The translations under genes were made by a program, and so were the position numbers. From assembly GCA_937128055.1 (NCBI GenBank), contig CAKZMC010000051.1, positions 1-33,685 of the forward strand: DNA of 33,685 nt. The letters run 5' to 3'. Under the pieces are notes generated by a model. That model did no database searches, was not told where the DNA came from, and saw only the letters and a program-made list of their open reading frames with translations. Shown here piece after piece: positions 29,914 to 33,685 of this stretch (its first letter is position 1; the number at the start of each line of letters is the position of its first letter). The DNA is from an uncultured Actinomycetes bacterium. Its GTDB lineage: Bacteria > Actinomycetota > Geothermincolia > Geothermincolales > RBG-13-55-18.

Positions 29914-30036
29914 CAGGGAACTGCGCGTGAAGGGAAGCGGGAGCGCGTGGCGCGCGAAGGAGCGGGTGTCCCGGATGGATTCAGGATCTGGTAGGAGATC
30001 GCCGGTGATGCAGGGGAAAAGGCAGTATAGCGGGGG

Positions 30037-30582
30037 GTGAGAGCGTTGCAGGAATTCATGGACGGAAGGGTGGTTATCACCAAGGGAGACGTAACCGCCT
30101 TCGAGGTCGACGCGGTGGTAAACGCGGCGAACAAGACGCTCCTGGGAGGAGGCGGCGTTGACGGGGCCATCCACCGGGCGGCGGGCCCGCAGCTGCTGGA
30201 AGAGTGCCGCACGCTGGGAGGCTGTGAGACGGGGCAGGCGAAGATAACCGGGGGCTACCGCCTTCCGGCGCGCCACGTCATCCATACGGTGGGGCCGGTA
30301 TGGCACGGCGGCGACCGCGGCGAGGACGCCCTGCTCGCCGCCTGCTACCGCAACAGCCTGGCGCTGGCGGCGGAGAACGGCCTCGCAACCGTGGCCTTCC
30401 CCTCCATCTCGACCGGGGCCTATGGGTTCCCTATCAGGCGAGCCGCCCCCATCGCCCTGCGCACGGTGAGGGAGGCGCTGGAAGCCGATCCATCCCTGCG
30501 CAAGGTCTACTTCGTTTGTTTCAGCGAGGGCGACATGGAGGTGTACCTGGAAGAGGCGAAGGAGATATTCGGGGAAGGTTGA
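30037..30582 (+). CDS. Macro-domain protein (ADP-ribose hydrolase type)
   Basis: A single macro domain of 181 residues, predicted to bind ADP-ribose derivatives and remove mono-ADP-ribose or deacetylate O-acetyl-ADP-ribose. The MacroD-type signature is visible: [35 protein letters not shown] near the N-terminus, [18 protein letters not shown] and the [10 protein letters not shown] phosphate loop. The start is uncertain: GTG 30037, TTG 30046 and ATG 30058 are all in frame behind a G-rich patch. It is separated from the phosphatase gene by 138 bp. No ADP-ribosyltransferase partner is seen nearby. Confidence 0.93.
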   Translation: MRALQEFMDGRVVITKGDVTAFEVDAVVNAANKTLLGGGGVDGAIHRAAGPQLLEECRTLGGCETGQAKITGGYRLPARHVIHTVGPVWHGGDRGEDALLAACYRNSLALAAENGLATVAFPSISTGAYGFPIRRAAPIALRTVREALEADPSLRKVYFVCFSEGDMEVYLEEAKEIFGEG

Positions 30583-30720
30583 TGGCGCGTGGCACGGTCC
30601 GTGCGGGTGCCCGAAAGGTACTGATATCGTGAAAAACTCCGGGTTTGTGCGCGAGGAACGGTCTTGCGAGAGGCGGGCGGCGGCGTGCGGTGACCGCCGC
30701 CGGCGGCGAGGGGGGCTGGC

Positions 30721-31347
30721 TTGAGGATACTCTTCGTGTGCACGGGCAACGTGTGCCGCAGCGTGATGGCCGAGGCCTTTCTCCGGGATATCCTGGGAGA
30801 AGGGGCGAAGAACGGCGCCGTGGAGACGTCGTCCGCCGGGATAGACGCCAGGGAAGGGGAGGAGGCGCCGGCCGAGGTGGTGGAGGCCATGCGAGGCTTC
30901 GGGCTTGACGTAGCGGGGCACCGCGCCCGCAAGTTGACGGGCGAGGACATGGAGCGCGCGGACCTCGTCCTCACCATGGCCATGCACAACAGCCAGCGCC
31001 TGCTGACCCTCTACCAGGAGGCGGTGGACAGGATCTTCACGCTGAAGGAGTTCGTCATCCAGGGGAAGGCGAAGGGAGGGGAGCTCTCGTCTGCGGACCC
31101 CGAGCAGCGTCTGAGGGAGTTGAAGAAATGGATACGCCACGTGGAGGGGCTGGAAAAGGAACCGGGAGAGGGTGACCTCAACGAGAAGCTGCGCCTCTTC
31201 TTCCTGCACTATTTTCACCTCTACGACCACCGCTTCACCATAGACGACCCCCTGGGGCAGTCGAGGGAATTCGTGCGGCGTACGGCCCTGGAGATACGGG
31301 AATGCGTGCGGGAGATGGCGGGGCGGGATCTCCTGAACTTGCTTTGA
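30721..31347 (+). CDS. Low-molecular-weight protein phosphatase with a ~50-residue insertion
   Basis: Predicted protein tyrosine or arginine phosphatase. The CX5R signature CTGNVCRS sits at 7-14 and the acid DP motif at 175-177 (IDDPLGQ). The length is 208, against about 150-160 for the family; the extra sequence lies at about 115-170 between the P-loop half and the acid (including KKWIRHVEGL and LNEKLRLFFLHYFHLYDHRF). A Thr at position 8 after the catalytic Cys is the feature used to separate arginine phosphatases such as YwlE from tyrosine ones, which supports that reading, but the insertion is unfamiliar. TTG 30721 follows GAGGGGGG. Confidence 0.85.
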   Translation: MRILFVCTGNVCRSVMAEAFLRDILGEGAKNGAVETSSAGIDAREGEEAPAEVVEAMRGFGLDVAGHRARKLTGEDMERADLVLTMAMHNSQRLLTLYQEAVDRIFTLKEFVIQGKAKGGELSSADPEQRLRELKKWIRHVEGLEKEPGEGDLNEKLRLFFLHYFHLYDHRFTIDDPLGQSREFVRRTALEIRECVREMAGRDLLNLL

Positions 31348-31544
31348 GGGGAGGCCCGCGTTAAGGTGTCTCTCCGGAGAGATGGGAAGCGTGCGCCGGG
31401 AATACGTCCCCGCGCTGGAGGAGGGCGGGAAGAGGAGCGAGGCCCGATCGTGGACGCCGCGCGCCGCCCGCGCGGCGGCGAGGGCGGGGAAAGGGAGGCG
31501 GCCTCGTGCCGTGTGGCGCGGACCGGGAAGGACAGGAGGATAGG
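31348..31544 (+). other. Intergenic region with palindromes, phosphatase to crotonase
   Basis: No gene is evident. TCTCTCCGGAGAGA (31369-31382) is a perfect palindrome shortly after the phosphatase stop, and CGCCGCC-CGCGC-GGCGGCG (31462-31480) is a strong GC hairpin without a T-run. Either could be an operator or a transcript-end structure. AGGAGG at about 31534-31539 serves the crotonase gene. Confidence 0.4.
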
Positions 31545-32330
31545 ATGGAGGAGGTAATCTTCCGGCGGGAGGGTGCGGTGGAGGTGATAACCCTGAACCG
31601 CCCCCAGGTCCTGAACGCTTTCACCATAGGGATGCTGCAGGCCTTGACCCGCAGGTTCGAGGAGCTGGAGCAGGACGACGCGGCGAGGGCGGTGGTGGTC
31701 ACCGGCGCAGGCAAGGCCTTCTGCGCCGGCGCGGACCTGGCCGGGGGAGGCTCGCGCAGCGACGGCCACACCCCCATGGGCATGCGGCTTTCCGCCGGCA
31801 TCTACGCGCGACTGATCAGGAACATGGTGGAGATGGAGAAACCGGTTGTGGGAGCGGTCAACGGAGACGCGGCGGGAGCGGGTTGCAACTTCGCCCTGGC
31901 CTGCGACCTGCTGGTGGCCTCGGAGGACGCGCGCTTCATCCAGGTTTTCGTGCGCCGCGGCCTGGTGGCCGACGCCGGCGGCACCTTCTTCCTCCCCCGC
32001 CTGGTGGGGCTGGCGAAAGCGAAGGAGTTGATGTTCTTCGGGGAGGCGGTGGACGCCCGGAAGGCACACGAGATGGGCATGGTCAACAGGGTGGTGCCGC
32101 CGGGACGCCTCATGGAAGAGGCCATGGAGATGGCGCAACGCCTTGCGCAGGGGCCCACCCGGGCAATCGGGATGATGAAACGCATGCTGAACCGGTCCTT
32201 CGAGTCGGACCTGGGGAGCTGCATGGACCTGGAGGCCACCTTCCAGGGGGTAGCGGTGAGCACGGAGGACGTGATGGAGGGGGTCACCTCCTTCCTCGAG
32301 AAGAGAGACCCCCACTTCAAGGGAAGGTGA
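31545..32330 (+). CDS. Crotonase-family enoyl-CoA isomerase, PaaG-like
   Basis: The 261-residue protein has the crotonase oxyanion residues VTGAGKAFCAGADL (53-64) and NGDAAGAGCNFALACDLL (106-123). The two catalytic Glu of enoyl-CoA hydratases (rat E144 and E164) are replaced here by N115 and F135. Asp143 sits in GLVADAGGTFFLPRLVG, the position of the Asp in PaaG (GLVPDSGGT). This favours an isomerase role (1,2-epoxyphenylacetyl-CoA or Delta3-Delta2 type) over hydration. ATG 31545 follows ACAGGAGG; an earlier in-frame ATG at 31506 has no site. Rat numbering is from memory. Confidence 0.86.
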   Translation: MEEVIFRREGAVEVITLNRPQVLNAFTIGMLQALTRRFEELEQDDAARAVVVTGAGKAFCAGADLAGGGSRSDGHTPMGMRLSAGIYARLIRNMVEMEKPVVGAVNGDAAGAGCNFALACDLLVASEDARFIQVFVRRGLVADAGGTFFLPRLVGLAKAKELMFFGEAVDARKAHEMGMVNRVVPPGRLMEEAMEMAQRLAQGPTRAIGMMKRMLNRSFESDLGSCMDLEATFQGVAVSTEDVMEGVTSFLEKRDPHFKGR

Positions 32331-32418
32331 GGCGTTTCCTGCCCGGGGCTTGGGAGAGATGCGGCGGACAAGCGGGAAGGGAAGAACGAGCTGAGTACCG
32401 GTAAAGGGGAGGAACGGA

Positions 32419-33180
32419 ATGGCGACCATGGAAGGAAGGCCCATAGCCTTTTTCGACCTGGACCACACCCTGCTCGACGGGGCCAACGGAAACCTGGTGG
32501 TAAAGTACATGGTGAAGACCCGCCGCCTGGGAATGGAGGCGGTGTGGAAGGCGGTGAAGTTCACCTTCCTTTACCGGCTCAACAGGCTGCCCCGCGAGGA
32601 GGTCTACCGCTGGACGTTCCAGGAGTGCGGCAAGTACCCCATAGATGAGTTGATCCGCATGCTGGACGAGGCCTACGAGGAATGCATCATGCCGCGGCTC
32701 TTCCGGGAAGGAGAGGAATGCATCGCCGAACACAAGTCCAGGGGGCATCTGACGGTGATCGCCACCGCCGCCGGCGAGTACATCTCGGAGAAGGTGAGGG
32801 TCCAGTTGGGAGCGGACGACAAGATCGCCGCCATGGCCCCGGTGAGGGACGGGTATCTCACGGACGAGCTCGAGAGGCCGCTCCCCTTCGCTGAGGGAAA
32901 GGAACAGCTGGCGCGCGCTTACGCCGCCGCCCGCGGGGTGGGACTGGCGGACTGCTACTTCTACTCGGACAGCCTCGCCGACCTGCCCTTGCTGCAGGCG
33001 GTGGGCCATCCCGTGGCCGTGAACCCCCAGCGCAAGTTGCGCCTCATCGCCGAGGAAAGAGGTTGGCCCGTGCGCTACTGGCGCGAGAGGGCCGGGTATA
33101 AGCGCCCGAGCCAGGCCCTGGTGCTCAGTTTCGACCCGGCAAAGGATGCGCGGCTCACGGGAGGGGAGGGTCGCGAGTAG
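32419..33180 (+). CDS. HAD-superfamily hydrolase, IB subclass (SerB-like)
   Basis: The 253-residue phosphatase has motif I FFDLDHTLLDG (nucleophile D13, second Asp D15), a Thr-Ala motif II (VIATAAGEYIS), a Lys further on and motif III SDSLADLPLLQ with its Asp pair. The cap is helical (about 25-100), as in phosphoserine phosphatase and related IB enzymes that act on phosphoserine, lysophosphatidate or similar. No serine-synthesis gene is adjacent, so the substrate is unknown. A basic C-terminal segment (WRERAGYKRPSQALVLSF) resembles the membrane-proximal end seen in some lipid-linked HAD enzymes. ATG 32419. Confidence 0.9.
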   Translation: MATMEGRPIAFFDLDHTLLDGANGNLVVKYMVKTRRLGMEAVWKAVKFTFLYRLNRLPREEVYRWTFQECGKYPIDELIRMLDEAYEECIMPRLFREGEECIAEHKSRGHLTVIATAAGEYISEKVRVQLGADDKIAAMAPVRDGYLTDELERPLPFAEGKEQLARAYAAARGVGLADCYFYSDSLADLPLLQAVGHPVAVNPQRKLRLIAEERGWPVRYWRERAGYKRPSQALVLSFDPAKDARLTGGEGRE

Positions 33181-33291
33181 AGGCACGGGAGGCGCGCATA
33201 TCCGATGCGGCTCGTCTCCGCGAAAGCGGCGGCGGGCACTTTCCGCTGCGTAAGCGAGATAAGGGAGGCGCGCGAAAGGTAGGGAACGGCG

Positions 33292-33429
33292 ATGCGAGCC
33301 TTGCTCTTCGTTGCCTGTGGACTGCTTGCTGGCTTCCTCCTGGCCTCGGGTCTCGACGAGGAGAGGAGGCGGCGCCTGAGGAAAAACCTCAGCGAGCTGC
33401 GTGAGCTGCCCTACCGCGTCCTGATCTGA
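33292..33429 (+). CDS. Small single-pass membrane protein (45 residues)
   Basis: The product is MRALLFVACGLLAGFLLASG followed by a charged tail ending LRELPYRVLI. One N-terminal hydrophobic helix (3-20) and a basic/acidic amphipathic part (22-40) are visible. ATG 33292 follows AGGGAA, and the stop is 12 bp before the next start, which suggests co-transcription with the oxidoreductase. I do not recognise the family. It is too short to be supported by coding statistics alone, so confidence rests on the ribosome-binding site, the operon spacing and the membrane-like N-terminus. Confidence 0.6.
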   Translation: MRALLFVACGLLAGFLLASGLDEERRRRLRKNLSELRELPYRVLI

Positions 33430-33441
33430 GGGAGGTCGTCC

Positions 33442-33685
33442 TTGCGCACCGACTACGACGCGATCGTGGTGGGAAGCGGCGTGGGAGGGCTGACCGCAGC
33501 CTCCCTCCTGGCGAAGCAGGGCCTGAACGTCCTGGTCCTCGAGCGCCTGGCAAGGGTGGGGGGCTGCTGCTCCAATTACGATAACGGGGGCTTCCGCCCG
33601 GAAGTGGGCGCCGTTTTCGCCATGGCAAGCGAGATCTACCACAAGGTCTTCGAGATCCTCGACCTCAGGCTGGAGGATTACATCG
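33442..33685 (+). CDS. FAD-dependent oxidoreductase, phytoene-desaturase-like (3' end outside the window)
   Basis: The first 81 residues of a flavoprotein: TTG 33442 after GGGAGG, then a Rossmann motif DAIVVGSGVGGLTAASLLAKQG, an acidic strand end VLVLER and VGGCCSNYDNGGFRPEVGAV. The GCCSNY and EVGA pattern is that of the CrtI/all-trans-retinol saturase group rather than of simple NADH oxidases. The substrate-binding part lies beyond the window, so carotenoid or lipid specificity cannot be judged. Confidence 0.85.
   Translation, partial: MRTDYDAIVVGSGVGGLTAASLLAKQGLNVLVLERLARVGGCCSNYDNGGFRPEVGAVFAMASEIYHKVFEILDLRLEDYI

Noticed and set aside
31462-31480. Terminator after the phosphatase gene
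   Set aside because: A strong GC hairpin is present but no T-run follows on either strand, so it does not qualify as an intrinsic terminator.

Overview
The window is a GC-rich (roughly 65% by eye), densely coded bacterial chromosome segment. An actinobacterial mIHF-type integration host factor next to gmk-rpoZ-coaBC, many GTG/TTG starts, a leaderless gene with TATAAT at the expected distance, and heavy use of AGG and ATA codons point to a member of Actinobacteriota, probably a deep-branching lineage outside the classical Actinomycetes. That placement is inference; no rRNA or full marker set is present.

Layout. (1) 1-2934: the 5' end of a divergent gene, then an Xaa-Pro peptidase, efp, an Asp23-family gene and nusB, in the same order as the Bacillus yqhT-efp-yqhY-nusB neighbourhood. 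(2) 3100-12472: a pyrimidine operon, pyrR-pyrB-pyrC-[carB-like]-pyrK-pyrD-pyrF-pyrE. It is preceded by an extended -10 promoter and a well-formed PyrR-controlled attenuator (binding loop, antiterminator, intrinsic terminator). carA is absent, and the carB position is filled by an intact but very divergent 989-residue protein whose second ATP-grasp half has lost its catalytic residues. (3) 12509-15579: mihF, gmk, rpoZ, coaBC, a small unrecognised protein and tRNA-Leu(GAG) with a terminator. (4) 15613-20093: a minus-strand epoxide-hydrolase-like gene, then an MFS exporter, a PlsY-like acyltransferase and a second MFS protein. (5) 20163-25726: mostly minus strand, with DegV, a decayed acyl-CoA synthetase pseudogene carrying several independent lesions, a plus-strand His-rich protein that looks leaderless, and a large DUF2207 membrane protein. 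(6) 25935-33685: plus-strand accessory metabolism: a metallo-beta-lactamase-fold hydrolase, an SDR, a 2,4-dienoyl-CoA-reductase-like flavoprotein, a macro-domain protein, a low-molecular-weight phosphatase, a PaaG-like crotonase, a HAD phosphatase, a 45-residue membrane protein and the start of a phytoene-desaturase-like oxidoreductase.

How it fits together. The pyr genes encode UMP synthesis from carbamoyl phosphate onward, including PyrK, the electron-transfer partner of a class 1B PyrD, so dihydroorotate oxidation is NAD-linked. Carbamoyl phosphate must come from a true CarAB elsewhere or from an unusual use of the CarB-like protein. That protein is the best candidate for something undescribed: it keeps a nearly complete first ATP-grasp half and the MGS allosteric domain, replaces the oligomerisation domain with a short low-complexity linker, and ends in a CX2CX4C tail directly upstream of the iron-sulfur protein PyrK. 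The lipid and CoA genes in regions 4-6 suggest fatty-acid or aromatic acyl-CoA turnover, but they are not a single recognisable pathway.
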